In this document: positions 51,890-60,062 of the stretch, piece after piece
How the letters are laid out: every line of letters starts with the position of its first letter
How positions within the stretch are numbered: the first letter of the stretch is position 1
Assembly: GCA_017397925.1 (NCBI GenBank)
Contig: JAFQHO010000052.1
Location: 1-64,000, forward strand
From: Ruminococcus sp.
GTDB lineage: Bacteria > Bacillota > Clostridia > Oscillospirales > Ruminococcaceae
Reading direction: 5' to 3'
Length of the DNA: 64,000 nucleotides
Notes under the pieces: generated by a model
The model's input: only the letters and a program-made list of their open reading frames with translations
Database searches by the model: none
Told to the model about the DNA's origin: nothing
Program-made: the position numbers and the translations under genes

Positions 51890-53596
51890 ATGAAAAAGAA
51901 GAAAAAACGTGTTACATTGGCATCACTTCTTGTAAAGGCTTTGTGTGCATCGGCTGTGCTGATTTTCATATTTGCAAACTCATTCCGCGGATATCTGAAT
52001 TATGAAATCAACAGGCAGTCATACGAATTTATTACTTCAAATATTGAAAATTATATAGGGCAGATAGACAAATTGGAAGTGGATTATTCTGAGGAAGAAA
52101 TATTGAAGATAATGAATGCACGGTTATCTATATTCAGCGTTTTTGAGATAGATATATACGAACCACTTACATCTAAAATGGTTATTATAAACCCCGAGTA
52201 TTCAGAAAACTGCCATTTTGCAGCGGCGCTTATTGACGAAAATAAAAACATAGTTGCGTCAAATGAGAAAAAACTTGTATCAATGATTCTTTTCGGCAAA
52301 AATCATAAAGATAATGGTTATTATTCCTGCGACAGGGAGCTTATAAATCTGCCTGAGGTAGATAAGCTTTATAATGAGCATCTTTATAAAGACAGTTTTA
52401 ATCTTTATCACACATATGATTTTGACAGTGTCTATGTAAACAGAGAAAATTTTACATTTATTCCTCACAAAGGAACATTAACGCTTATTGAAAATAAAAA
52501 TGAAAATTTATATTATGGCTGGAAAGAAGAATATCAAAGTGTTGTAGAAACAATTGATATTGATATAACAATTGACAGCGATGAATATGAACTTATAGAG
52601 CTTTCAAAGGTCGAAGGGTTCAGCGATGAAAGGGCATTCCCAAGGCAATCTATTACAGGTTATTACGGCGAAGAAAAGGAAAGCATAGACAGCTTTGATT
52701 TCACATCTGTCAGGAGATTAGATGGCTCAGGTAGCGACTCTTGGGAAATAGAAGACGGAGTTGAGCTGTATAAACGATATGAACGTGTGTATATAAATAA
52801 AAAGCCGTATTACATCTTTGCAGGCTATATAGTAGACAAAAACGATAAAAACGTTGTGAATTTGCATATCAAATGGACAATTATTTTCGGCGTATTCGTG
52901 CTGTTTGCGGCAATGCTTCTTGTATGGATTGAGAATACGAAAAATAAGGCAAAATATGCTATGGAGGATTATCAGAGGGATTTGACGAATAATCTTGCCC
53001 ATGACATAAAAACTCCCCTTATGGCTATCGGCGGATACACGGAGAATATTATGGAGGGAAATCTCACCGAAAGCGAACAAAGGGCTTATCTTAGCCATAT
53101 TCTTGAAAATATAACCTTTGCGGATAGTCTTGTAAACCGCACGTTACAGCTTAATAAAATGGGAGAGGGTAAACCTCACAAGGAGAAAATCAAGGCAGAG
53201 GAAGCTTTTGAAAGAGCAATAAAGAAGTATTCTCCGATGCTTGATGAGCGAAACATCACCTATAGCGTCAATGGCAGCTGTGAGGTCAATGCTGAAATTG
53301 CATCTTTTGAAGCACTAATGGAAAATCTTGTGTCGAATGCAGTTAAATATACTAAAGAAAACGGTGAAATAAAGGCGATTTTTGATAAAAAGGCAATTAT
53401 TATAACTAATACAGTTGTAGAAAAAATAGATACAACGGATTTGAAGCAGCCTTTTGTAAAGGGTGATAAATCCCGAAGCAATGCAAAGGGAAGCGGTCTT
53501 GGTCTGTCTATAGCTGATAAAGCAGCCATTTCTAACGGTATGACGCTGAAAATCAGCTGTTCAGACAGGGAATTTAAGGCTGAGGTGAAATTATGA
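51890..53596 (+). CDS. membrane sensor histidine kinase
   Basis: The 568-residue kinase has TM1 (about 14-34), a large extracellular sensor domain (about 35-325) with no recognised family, and TM2 (about 328-350). The catalytic part has phospho-acceptor His371 in AHDIKTPL, N box in LMENLVSNAVKYT, and G2 in GSGLGLSIADKAA. The G1 DxG segment is not obvious in the ATPase domain, which is rather short. It partners the upstream response regulator. The sensor is unusually large for the class. Confidence 0.9.
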   Translation: MKKKKKRVTLASLLVKALCASAVLIFIFANSFRGYLNYEINRQSYEFITSNIENYIGQIDKLEVDYSEEEILKIMNARLSIFSVFEIDIYEPLTSKMVIINPEYSENCHFAAALIDENKNIVASNEKKLVSMILFGKNHKDNGYYSCDRELINLPEVDKLYNEHLYKDSFNLYHTYDFDSVYVNRENFTFIPHKGTLTLIENKNENLYYGWKEEYQSVVETIDIDITIDSDEYELIELSKVEGFSDERAFPRQSITGYYGEEKESIDSFDFTSVRRLDGSGSDSWEIEDGVELYKRYERVYINKKPYYIFAGYIVDKNDKNVVNLHIKWTIIFGVFVLFAAMLLVWIENTKNKAKYAMEDYQRDLTNNLAHDIKTPLMAIGGYTENIMEGNLTESEQRAYLSHILENITFADSLVNRTLQLNKMGEGKPHKEKIKAEEAFERAIKKYSPMLDERNITYSVNGSCEVNAEIASFEALMENLVSNAVKYTKENGEIKAIFDKKAIIITNTVVEKIDTTDLKQPFVKGDKSRSNAKGSGLGLSIADKAAISNGMTLKISCSDREFKAEVKL

Positions 53597-53650
53597 TATT
53601 ACATAATATTGCACTGTTTTTAAATTATATTGCTTTTTATAGTATTTCAG

Positions 53651-53678
53651 GAGCGGATTTTTATATCCGCTCTTTTGT
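53651..53678 (+). terminator. terminator of the two-component operon
   Basis: GAGCGGAT/ATCCGCTC stem followed by TTTTGTTA. Confidence 0.8.
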
Positions 53679-53737
53679 TATTTTGCACAATAAATATAAA
53701 ACGAATTTGTGCTGAACGACGAATTTTAATCTTTATA

Positions 53738-53766
53738 TTGACAAATCAAAGCAACTGTTATATACT
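53738..53766 (+). promoter_or_regulatory. promoter of the second GntR-ABC operon
   Basis: TTGACA (53738-53743), 17 bp, TATACT (53761-53766). Confidence 0.8.
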
Positions 53767-53779
53767 GTATATATAACAG
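53755..53779. promoter_or_regulatory. 25-bp operator palindrome over the -10
   Basis: CTGTTATATA-CTGTA-TATATAACAG has perfect 10-bp arms covering the TATACT -10, so binding here would block polymerase. Confidence 0.7.
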
Positions 53780-53787
53780 TTAAACAG

Positions 53788-53847
53788 TGTATAACAGTAT
53801 ATAACAGTGTATAACAGTATATAACAGTGTATAACACTATATAACAG
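53788..53847 (+). repeat. three tandem 20-bp repeats built from the operator half-site
   Basis: TGTATAACAGTATATAACAG occurs twice exactly and once with one change. Each decamer carries the TATAACAG half-site of the palindrome. The array sits in the 5' leader before the GntR gene and probably binds several repressor dimers. Confidence 0.8.
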
Positions 53848-53885
53848 TTATGAAAATTTAAAAGGGATTAATCAGGAGGTGCTTA

Positions 53886-54257
53886 ATGAAAATTTATCAG
53901 AATTCAAATGAGCCTATTTACAAACAAATAGCCTCGCAGCTTCGTGAGCAGATACTCACAGGCAAACTAAAGGCAGGGGAGCCTCTGCCCTCTATACGAA
54001 TACTGGCGCAAAATCTGAAAATAAGTGCAATCACCACGATGAAAGCCTATGAAGAACTGGCTGCAGAGGGGCTTATATCGTCTACCAAGGGAAAGGGGTA
54101 TTTTGTCAGTCCTCAGGATGAAAAAATGCTTATTGAGCAGCATATGCGTAAGCTTGATGACGGTCTGACGGAGGCTATTAAGGCTGCAAGGGTTTTAGGC
54201 TTCGATTTGACGCAGACTTGCGAATTTCTGCGTAATTTATGGTATATGGAAGATTGA
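53886..54257 (+). CDS. GntR-family repressor, YtrA subfamily (second)
   Basis: The 123-residue protein has a winged helix (YKQIASQLREQILTGKLKAGE, LPSIRILAQNLKISAITTMKAYEELA) and a short C-terminal helical tail without effector domain. AGGAGG precedes ATG. First gene of an ABC operon and probably the ligand of the operator array upstream. Same subfamily as the protein at 11817-12185 but a different operator. Confidence 0.93.
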   Translation: MKIYQNSNEPIYKQIASQLREQILTGKLKAGEPLPSIRILAQNLKISAITTMKAYEELAAEGLISSTKGKGYFVSPQDEKMLIEQHMRKLDDGLTEAIKAARVLGFDLTQTCEFLRNLWYMED

Positions 54258-54272
54258 AAGGATGTATGAATT

Positions 54273-55160
54273 ATGGAAAATGTAATCAGAACAAATGGCA
54301 TTATAAAAAAATACAAGGGATTTACTCTGGGGCCTGTAAATCTTGAAATTCCCTGCGGATTTTCAACGGCTCTTATCGGTGCAAATGGTGCAGGTAAAAC
54401 TACACTTATTGATACGATCTGCGGTGTTACAGGAAAAAGCGGCGGAGAATGTGTATATTTCGGAGATAAGACGGATATTGACGATGCAGGGTTGAGGAAT
54501 AAAATCGGATATTGCTCATCAATGTGTTTTCTTCCATTGACCTGGAATGTGAAGAATATCGCAGAAGCTATGGAAATCGGATTTGATAATTTTGATAGGA
54601 ATAAATTCAATGCTTTTTGTAATCGCTTCAACCTTGAAACTACAGATGTTAAAAAGCCTAAGAGACTTTACAAAATGTCAGACGGTAACAAGATGAGAAG
54701 CTATCTTGCGGCTGTTCTTGCCCGTGACACAGAGCTGCTTGTTCTTGATGAGCCTGCTTCGTCCCTTGACCCTCTTGCACGCGATGTATTATGTGATATT
54801 TTTAGAGAATACCTTGCCGAGGGTGACGGAAATCGCTCAATTATTTTCTCAACTCATAATATTGCTGATATGGAATATGCTACGGACTACGCTGTGTTTA
54901 TGGCTAATGGAAATATCATAGAACAGGGATTTGTAGAGGATTTAAAGGAAAAATACATTCTCGTTCACGGCGAGGCTGACAAGTGCGAAAAGGCTAAACC
55001 CTTTCTGCTTTCCTGTACTGCTAACAGTATGAATTTTGAGGGTATTGCTCTTGCAGAAAATCTTGCAAAGCTTACACAGCTTGATACAGCCATTGAAAAG
55101 CCTAATTTACAGCAGCTAAGCGTTGGTATTCTCAGAAAGGCGGAAAAAGATGGAAAATAA
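54273..55160 (+). CDS. ABC transporter ATP-binding protein
   Basis: The 295-residue ATPase has Walker A LIGANGAGKTTLIDTI (about 34-49), a divergent signature YKMSDGNKMRSYLAA, Walker B LLVLDEPASSLD and H-loop IIFSTHNIADME. The C-terminal extension resembles YtrB/BcrA-type proteins. It lies 15 bp after the GntR gene and overlaps the following membrane protein start. It energises the two small permeases downstream. Confidence 0.92.
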   Translation: MENVIRTNGIIKKYKGFTLGPVNLEIPCGFSTALIGANGAGKTTLIDTICGVTGKSGGECVYFGDKTDIDDAGLRNKIGYCSSMCFLPLTWNVKNIAEAMEIGFDNFDRNKFNAFCNRFNLETTDVKKPKRLYKMSDGNKMRSYLAAVLARDTELLVLDEPASSLDPLARDVLCDIFREYLAEGDGNRSIIFSTHNIADMEYATDYAVFMANGNIIEQGFVEDLKEKYILVHGEADKCEKAKPFLLSCTANSMNFEGIALAENLAKLTQLDTAIEKPNLQQLSVGILRKAEKDGK

Positions 55161-55800
55161 AAAGACTACTATTTTTCAGGCATATAAGCTGTATCATTGC
55201 GGCGGTTTTGTGAAGGATACGTTGCTGGCAACATTGATTAGTGTTGGTTTTATGATTTTTTTGAGAATTCTTCTTCTTGGAAATGATACTGATTCAGTTG
55301 AATTAATTGTGTTAATTGCTAATAGTATGATGTGCTTCATTTCGTCAAGTGCGTATATTTTTAGTTCACTTGAGACAAAGGCTGTTGAGAATGTTTTTCG
55401 TACCGTAAAAGAACCTGTGGATTTTTTTCAAAAGCAACATATTGCAGGTCTTATATCCGGGATTGCCGTAATTGTATTGAATCATCTTATTATTGGTGCA
55501 GCATTTTCTTGCATATCTATGAGTATGATGGTAGGAAGTCTGCTACTGCTTATAAGAGCAATTATAAATATATTCAGTATAATAAAAAAAGACGCTGTAA
55601 GAGTTCTTGCCTATATAGGGGGATATTTTGCTTTTTTTCCTGTGGCGATTGCACTATGTGCGATTGATAATAAAGATAATTCAGTATTTCAAATGGGAAA
55701 TCTGCTGATTTTGGTTTTTGCTGTTCTGGCTGCAATAATCTTTGTATTGTCAGAAAAATATGTGCTGAAATCATTCAGAAATAATTGGTATAAGGATTGA
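55150..55800 (+). CDS. integral membrane protein of the ABC operon (permease 1)
   Basis: Start set at ATG 55150, 11 bp inside the end of the ATPase gene; a longer frame to 55123 overlaps it more. The 216-residue product has about six hydrophobic segments, such as LLATLISVGFMIFLRILLL, GLISGIAVIVLNHLIIGAAF and LLILVFAVLAAIIFVLS. No family is recognised by sequence. Its place between the ATPase and a second membrane protein makes a permease subunit likely. Confidence 0.8.
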   Translation: MENKKTTIFQAYKLYHCGGFVKDTLLATLISVGFMIFLRILLLGNDTDSVELIVLIANSMMCFISSSAYIFSSLETKAVENVFRTVKEPVDFFQKQHIAGLISGIAVIVLNHLIIGAAFSCISMSMMVGSLLLLIRAIINIFSIIKKDAVRVLAYIGGYFAFFPVAIALCAIDNKDNSVFQMGNLLILVFAVLAAIIFVLSEKYVLKSFRNNWYKD

Positions 55801-55810
55801 GGGGATTTAT

Positions 55811-56470
55811 ATGAAGGAATTTTTTAAGGCTTATAAATTTTATATGAAAATGGTTTATCCGCCATTAATGCTTGTATTGACTTTTCTTGTTATGTCTGTA
55901 GGGATTATAATTATTATTGTAACTGATTTACCTGAAACAAAGAAGAGTTTTTTCAGTACACTTAATGAGTGCAGTATGTTTCATATCGGTATTATGTTCA
56001 ATTGCATTTATACTGAATTGCTAAAACAGTTTAAATTTTTCAAAACAACAAAATTTGCAAAGGTGTATTACACTGTTATACCTGTTTTTGCAATGGCGGT
56101 AATCGGCGTTATTTATGACATTATTCTTTTTTTCGCAGCCGCTGTGTTTATGGATTTTAATTTTGCATCTGATTTGATTATTTATAATTCAGTTGCAACA
56201 ATAGCGACTGTTTTGCTTGGTTCTGCAAGTAATATTCCGAAACTGAGTACTTTCGCGTGGCTTTTCTGGGCAACTTATTGTTTGTTCTTTCCGCTTTTTC
56301 ATTGGGCTATGCCTCAGATGACAACATTTGGTTTGCCGATTTATGCTGATATTCTTATTGCTATAGCAATATATGCAATGGGATTTACTGTTAATGTTGC
56401 ACTTTTAAATCATTGGTGGACTAAAACAGAGAGAAATGTGTGTAAGTCTGCTGTATGGCAGATACAATAA
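55811..56470 (+). CDS. integral membrane protein of the ABC operon (permease 2)
   Basis: The 219-residue product has about six hydrophobic segments (for example LMLVLTFLVMSVGIIIIIV, VFAMAVIGVIYDIILFFAAA, ADILIAIAIYAMGFTVNVALL). It is similar in size and layout to the preceding protein, begins MKEFFKAYKFYMKM against TTIFQAYKLYHCGG there, and is probably a paralogue; the two would form a heterodimeric permease. AGGGG precedes ATG. Substrate unknown. Confidence 0.78.
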   Translation: MKEFFKAYKFYMKMVYPPLMLVLTFLVMSVGIIIIIVTDLPETKKSFFSTLNECSMFHIGIMFNCIYTELLKQFKFFKTTKFAKVYYTVIPVFAMAVIGVIYDIILFFAAAVFMDFNFASDLIIYNSVATIATVLLGSASNIPKLSTFAWLFWATYCLFFPLFHWAMPQMTTFGLPIYADILIAIAIYAMGFTVNVALLNHWWTKTERNVCKSAVWQIQ

Positions 56471-56477
56471 TTCTTCC

Positions 56478-56506
56478 TTGACTGAAATTCCGTTTTATGT
56501 TATAAT
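56478..56506 (+). promoter_or_regulatory. promoter of the YitT-family gene
   Basis: TTGACT (56478-56483), 17 bp, TATAAT (56501-56506), 37 bp before ATG. Confidence 0.8.
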
Positions 56507-56542
56507 TAATATGTAATATAATGGATTTCAAGGAGGAACGCT

Positions 56543-57424
56543 ATGACAAACAAAATCAAAGAAATTTTAAATCAGCTGAGCTGGAGAAATTTTCTTGTGC
56601 TTTTGGTGGCAGGCTGTATCAATGCATTCGGAGTTACCGTGTTTTTAGCTCCTGTAAAGCTCTACGACAGCGGTATTTCAGGAACATCAATGCTTCTATC
56701 TCAGCTTACATCGGAAAAGATATCGCTTTCGATATTCCTTATAATTCTTAATATACCTTTGTTTTTATTCGGTCTGAAAAAGCAGGGAAGAGCCTTCACA
56801 ATTTACTCCCTTTTTGCTGTTGCGGTTTACTCTACGGCGGCGTGGCTTATTACAGATGTTCTTCCTATTGATGTATCTATTGCTTCACCTCTTGCCGGAC
56901 AGGATTTGCTTCTTTGTGCTTTGTTCGGTGGTATAATTTCAGGTGTGGGAAGTGGTTTGACTATCCGTTTTGGCGGTGCAATCGACGGTATTGAGGTAAT
57001 GTCGGTTATCTTTGCGAAAAAGCTGGGTATTACTGTCGGTACTTTTGTTATGATATACAATGTAATTCTCTATGTTATATGCGGTTTTGTTATGGGAAGC
57101 TGGATTCTGCCTCTTTATTCCATTGTTACTTATATGGCGGCACTTAAAACGGTTGACTTCATCGTTGAGGGTGTTGACCGTTCAAAGGGCGTTATGATTA
57201 TTACAGAAAATCCAACTGAGGTTGCCGAAGTTCTGATGTCTACCTTCGAAACAGGTGCAACTATAATGCCTGCTATGGGCGGATATTCTAAGGCAGAGAA
57301 GCATATTGTTTATTTCATCGTTAACCGTTTTCAGATTTCAAGAATGCGTACTCTTGTTCACGCTGTTGACCCTAAAGCTTATATGACTATTTCTGAGGTT
57401 GCTGATGTTTTTACGAGTGTGTAA
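56543..57424 (+). CDS. YitT-family membrane protein (DUF161 + DUF2179)
   Basis: The 293-residue protein has five or six TM segments in the first 200 residues (FLVLLVAGCINAFGVTVFLA, ISLSIFLIILNIPLFLFGL) with the family features YDSGISGTSMLLSQLT and IRFGGAIDGIEVMSVIFAKK. A soluble C-terminal DUF2179 domain (about 210-290) has KGVMIITENPTEVAEVLM. AAGGAGG precedes ATG. The function of YitT proteins is not established. Confidence 0.9.
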   Translation: MTNKIKEILNQLSWRNFLVLLVAGCINAFGVTVFLAPVKLYDSGISGTSMLLSQLTSEKISLSIFLIILNIPLFLFGLKKQGRAFTIYSLFAVAVYSTAAWLITDVLPIDVSIASPLAGQDLLLCALFGGIISGVGSGLTIRFGGAIDGIEVMSVIFAKKLGITVGTFVMIYNVILYVICGFVMGSWILPLYSIVTYMAALKTVDFIVEGVDRSKGVMIITENPTEVAEVLMSTFETGATIMPAMGGYSKAEKHIVYFIVNRFQISRMRTLVHAVDPKAYMTISEVADVFTSV

Positions 57425-57437
57425 TTATGGTTATAAT

Positions 57438-57469
57438 ACAATACCGCACAGAATATGTGCGGTATTGTC
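57438..57469 (+). terminator. terminator of the YitT gene
   Basis: ACAATACCGCACA/TGTGCGGTATTGT, a perfect 13-bp stem with weak T-tail, directly before the next ribosome binding site. Confidence 0.7.
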
Positions 57470-57487
57470 GGATTAGGAGGTTTTTCA

Positions 57488-57844
57488 ATGATTTATATGC
57501 ACGGGCAAATTCTTGGTACTCATTCTTTCTTGCTTAAAGGAGATTTTCTTAAACCTGATGAGTATTCAGAAATCAAAGCAAAGTATTTTCTTCCCGGTGG
57601 TGAAACCGGCACTGCTGCTACTGTTCTTGTTTCTCTTGGCGCAGATGTGAAGATTGACGGTACTGTTGGAATGTACAGCGGAATTTTCAATAATCCCTTT
57701 ATAATATGGGGTAGATACCGCAGAAAATTTTTTAGATATAATCTTCCTGTTTCCTTTCAGTTTCATCATACCCAAATGGACGGTGAACAGGCATGGAAAT
57801 TTCTTGAAAAGCTAAAATCAGCGATAATAAGGTGCTATAAATGA
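57488..57844 (+). pseudogene. in-frame remnant fusion of a PfkB-type kinase N-terminus and a CAT-like C-terminus
   Basis: Start set at ATG 57488 after TTAGGAGG; the product has 118 residues. Residues 1-58 look like the N-terminus of a PfkB sugar kinase: MHGQILGTHSFLL, then YFLPGGETGTAATVLVSLGA with the GG...GA substrate region. From about residue 60 the sequence matches the C-terminal end of a chloramphenicol acetyltransferase-like protein: NPFIIWGRYRRKF, LPVSFQFHHTQMDGEQ with the catalytic HHxxxDG, and a final helix. Neither domain is complete. An internal deletion joining two neighbouring genes in frame is the simplest explanation. The stop overlaps the recombinase start (ATGA). Confidence 0.6.
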
Positions 57845-58830
57845 AAAAGATTAATAATAAAAATAATCCTGATTTTCTCAATGAATATCTTATGCATCTG
57901 AAAGTTGTGAAAATGCTTTCGGAGCGTACTATTGAGGAGTATTACATTGATATTCGGCTGTTTTTGAAATTTTACAGGTGTAATATCATAAACTCTGATT
58001 TGGCAATTGAGGATATCGACATATCGGCTATGACTGTTGAGGATTTACGGAAAATTACTGTTTCAGATATTTACAGTTTTATTTTCTATACCGCAGATGA
58101 ACGTAATAACGCCGATAAAGCACGTTATAGGAAAATATCTGCTTTACGCAGTTTTTTCAAATATCTCACAAAAGCGGTGCATCTGCTTAAAGAAGACCCT
58201 ACAAAAGATATAGAGGTGCCTTCTCCGAAAAAATCCTTGCCTAAATTTCTTTCACTTGATGAAAGCTTGCGGCTTCTGAGAAACTCCGATGATGGAGAAT
58301 CAGTCAGAGACTACTGTATTCTCACCCTCTTTCTCAACTGCGGTATGCGATTAAGTGAGCTAATTGGCATAAATATATCTCATATCGACTTTACAGAGGC
58401 TCGTATGAAAGTGCTCGGAAAAGGTAATAAAGAGCGTATGGTGTATCTCAATACAGCCTGTATGGATGCTATAAACCGCTATCTCGCTGTAAGAGGACAG
58501 AATGAAAAGGCGGCGGATGAGCCTGCGCTTTTCATAAGCAACAGAAATACTCGTATTTCAAAGCGCCGTGTACAGCAGATTGTGGAAAATGCAATTGAAG
58601 CAGCAGGTCTTGGCGGAAAGGGGATAACTACCCATAAACTTCGTCATACTGCCGCTACTCTTATGTATCAGTACGGTGATGCAGATGTGCTGACGTTGAA
58701 AGAACTGCTTGGACACGCTAATATATCCACTACTGAGATATACACCCATTTATCAGATGAAAGCGTAAGAAATGCTGTTGACAGTAATCCGCTGGCAAAA
58801 GTAAAACAGACAAAGAAAAGCTCCGAGTGA
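57841..58830 (+). CDS. tyrosine recombinase, XerC/XerD-like
   Basis: The 329-residue protein has an N-terminal SAM-like DNA-binding domain (FLNEYLMHLKVVKMLSERTIEEYYIDIRLF) and a catalytic domain with Arg in NCGMRLSELIG, HxxR in HKLRHTAATL, His in LGHANISTTEIYTHL and its Tyr nucleophile. Size and motifs fit chromosomal dimer-resolution recombinases rather than phage integrases. The N-terminal domain is longer than usual. It is coupled to the remnant fusion by ATGA. Which Xer protein it represents is not clear. Confidence 0.88.
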   Translation: MKKINNKNNPDFLNEYLMHLKVVKMLSERTIEEYYIDIRLFLKFYRCNIINSDLAIEDIDISAMTVEDLRKITVSDIYSFIFYTADERNNADKARYRKISALRSFFKYLTKAVHLLKEDPTKDIEVPSPKKSLPKFLSLDESLRLLRNSDDGESVRDYCILTLFLNCGMRLSELIGINISHIDFTEARMKVLGKGNKERMVYLNTACMDAINRYLAVRGQNEKAADEPALFISNRNTRISKRRVQQIVENAIEAAGLGGKGITTHKLRHTAATLMYQYGDADVLTLKELLGHANISTTEIYTHLSDESVRNAVDSNPLAKVKQTKKSSE

Positions 58831-58845
58831 ATTCGGAGCTTTTTA
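58816..58845 (+). terminator. terminator of the Xer-like gene
   Basis: AAAGCTCCGA/TCGGAGCTTT, a 10-bp stem followed by TTT, overlapping the stop codon. Confidence 0.85.
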
Positions 58846-58856
58846 ATATTGTTTTA

Positions 58857-59159
58857 TTATATTGATATCATCAGGTAATTCAGAGCCTGATTGTAAAGCC
58901 GGAACGGTCGGATTTTGCTTATAATAAGCCTTTCTGCAAAATCTACGGCATCCTCGATGTTACGGGAAAAATCAGGTATGACTTCCCTTTGTCCCGTCCG
59001 TGAATCCTCAACCTCAATGCCGTATGTAATTATTTCGTTGTCGTCCCAATCTATTTTACCGGATGTTACTCTGTATGAAATTTTGTTGTCGCCGTAAACC
59101 TCTAAATAGACTGTTCTGTCCCTGACTTCTTGTTTTTTCTTTTTTATAAGTCCGAACAT
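58857..59159 (-). CDS. hypothetical protein, possibly DUF6514-like
   Basis: The 100-residue soluble protein begins MFGLIKKKKQEVRDRTVYLE and contains YGIEVEDSRTGQREVIPDFS and DAVDFAERLIISKIRP. Its beta-rich first half followed by a helix resembles small Ruminococcaceae proteins annotated as DUF6514; this is from memory and uncertain. A good AAAGGAG site precedes ATG. No function is suggested. Confidence 0.65.
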   Translation of the reverse strand: MFGLIKKKKQEVRDRTVYLEVYGDNKISYRVTSGKIDWDDNEIITYGIEVEDSRTGQREVIPDFSRNIEDAVDFAERLIISKIRPFRLYNQALNYLMISI

Positions 59160-59266
59160 ATATAATACTCCTTTCTGTTTGTTGGATATATTATATCACG
59201 GGAAAGGAATTATTGAAAGAGTGAAAAAAATCTCTTTAGAATTATTTATGACGATGAAAGTCGATA

Positions 59267-59956
59267 TCAGTTTATATCATTTATTTCTGTATATAACTTC
59301 TGCATTTGTATATCAGTTTCTGCTATTCTTTCTGCACATTGGCGAAGTTCCTCGGAGATTTCGGGGGTTATTGTTCCTGTTGGTTTGTATCTCAGCTGAT
59401 GCTCAAGACTTGCCCAGAAATCCATTGCAATTGTTCGTATCTGTATTTCAACGGGTACGGTTGTTTTTGATGATGAAAGATGAACAGGTACATTCAGAAC
59501 AAGATGGAAGCTTCTATAGCCACTGGGTTTGGGATTTTTTATGTAATCTTTTTGCTTCAGTACAACAAAATCATCTCTTCGTGCAAGCATTTCGGCAAGT
59601 ACATATATATCGTTGATATAGCAGCAGGTGACGCGTATTCCTGCGATATCAAGGAGATATTTTTTTGCGTTTTCTATAGTGAAGGGTATGCCTTTTTTTA
59701 TCAGCTTATTCATAATGGAATCGGCTGATTTAAGGCGGCTTTCGATGTTGTGAATAGGATTTCGCTGAAACTTGATATTAAATTCGTTATCAAGTATACC
59801 AAGATATGTTTTGACTATCTCCATAGCAGACTCGTAGACGTGTCCAAGCTGCATGAACTCCATAAATGCCTGTGCGACACGTTCTTGTGCGTTATCATTT
59901 TCTACTATAGCAGGGAGTTGCTGAATCCCCTCTACAAAAAAATCCATCTGGCTCAT
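59267..59956 (-). CDS. small alarmone synthetase (RelQ/SasB-type (p)ppGpp synthetase)
   Basis: The 229-residue protein contains only the RelA/SpoT synthetase domain. Motifs are HNIESRLKSADSIMNKLIKKG, DIAGIRVTCCYINDIY, KPSGYRSFHLVLNVPVHL and VPVEIQIRTIAMDFWASLEHQLRYK with the catalytic Glu. There is no hydrolase, TGS or ACT domain. It makes (p)ppGpp in response to stress and may be allosterically controlled as RelQ is. AAAGGAG precedes ATG. Confidence 0.94.
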   Translation of the reverse strand: MSQMDFFVEGIQQLPAIVENDNAQERVAQAFMEFMQLGHVYESAMEIVKTYLGILDNEFNIKFQRNPIHNIESRLKSADSIMNKLIKKGIPFTIENAKKYLLDIAGIRVTCCYINDIYVLAEMLARRDDFVVLKQKDYIKNPKPSGYRSFHLVLNVPVHLSSSKTTVPVEIQIRTIAMDFWASLEHQLRYKPTGTITPEISEELRQCAERIAETDIQMQKLYTEINDIN

Positions 59957-60062
59957 AATAGCTCCTTTCTTAAGGCTTATTGCCTTGCAATTTTCATTTA
60001 AATTTAGTATAATATAATATGGTATCAGATAATTGTCTGAAATCTGAAAATGAGGTGAAAAT

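Noticed and set aside
53788..53847. CRISPR-like tandem repeats
   Set aside because: The 20-bp units are directly adjacent with no spacers and no cas genes; an operator array explains them better.
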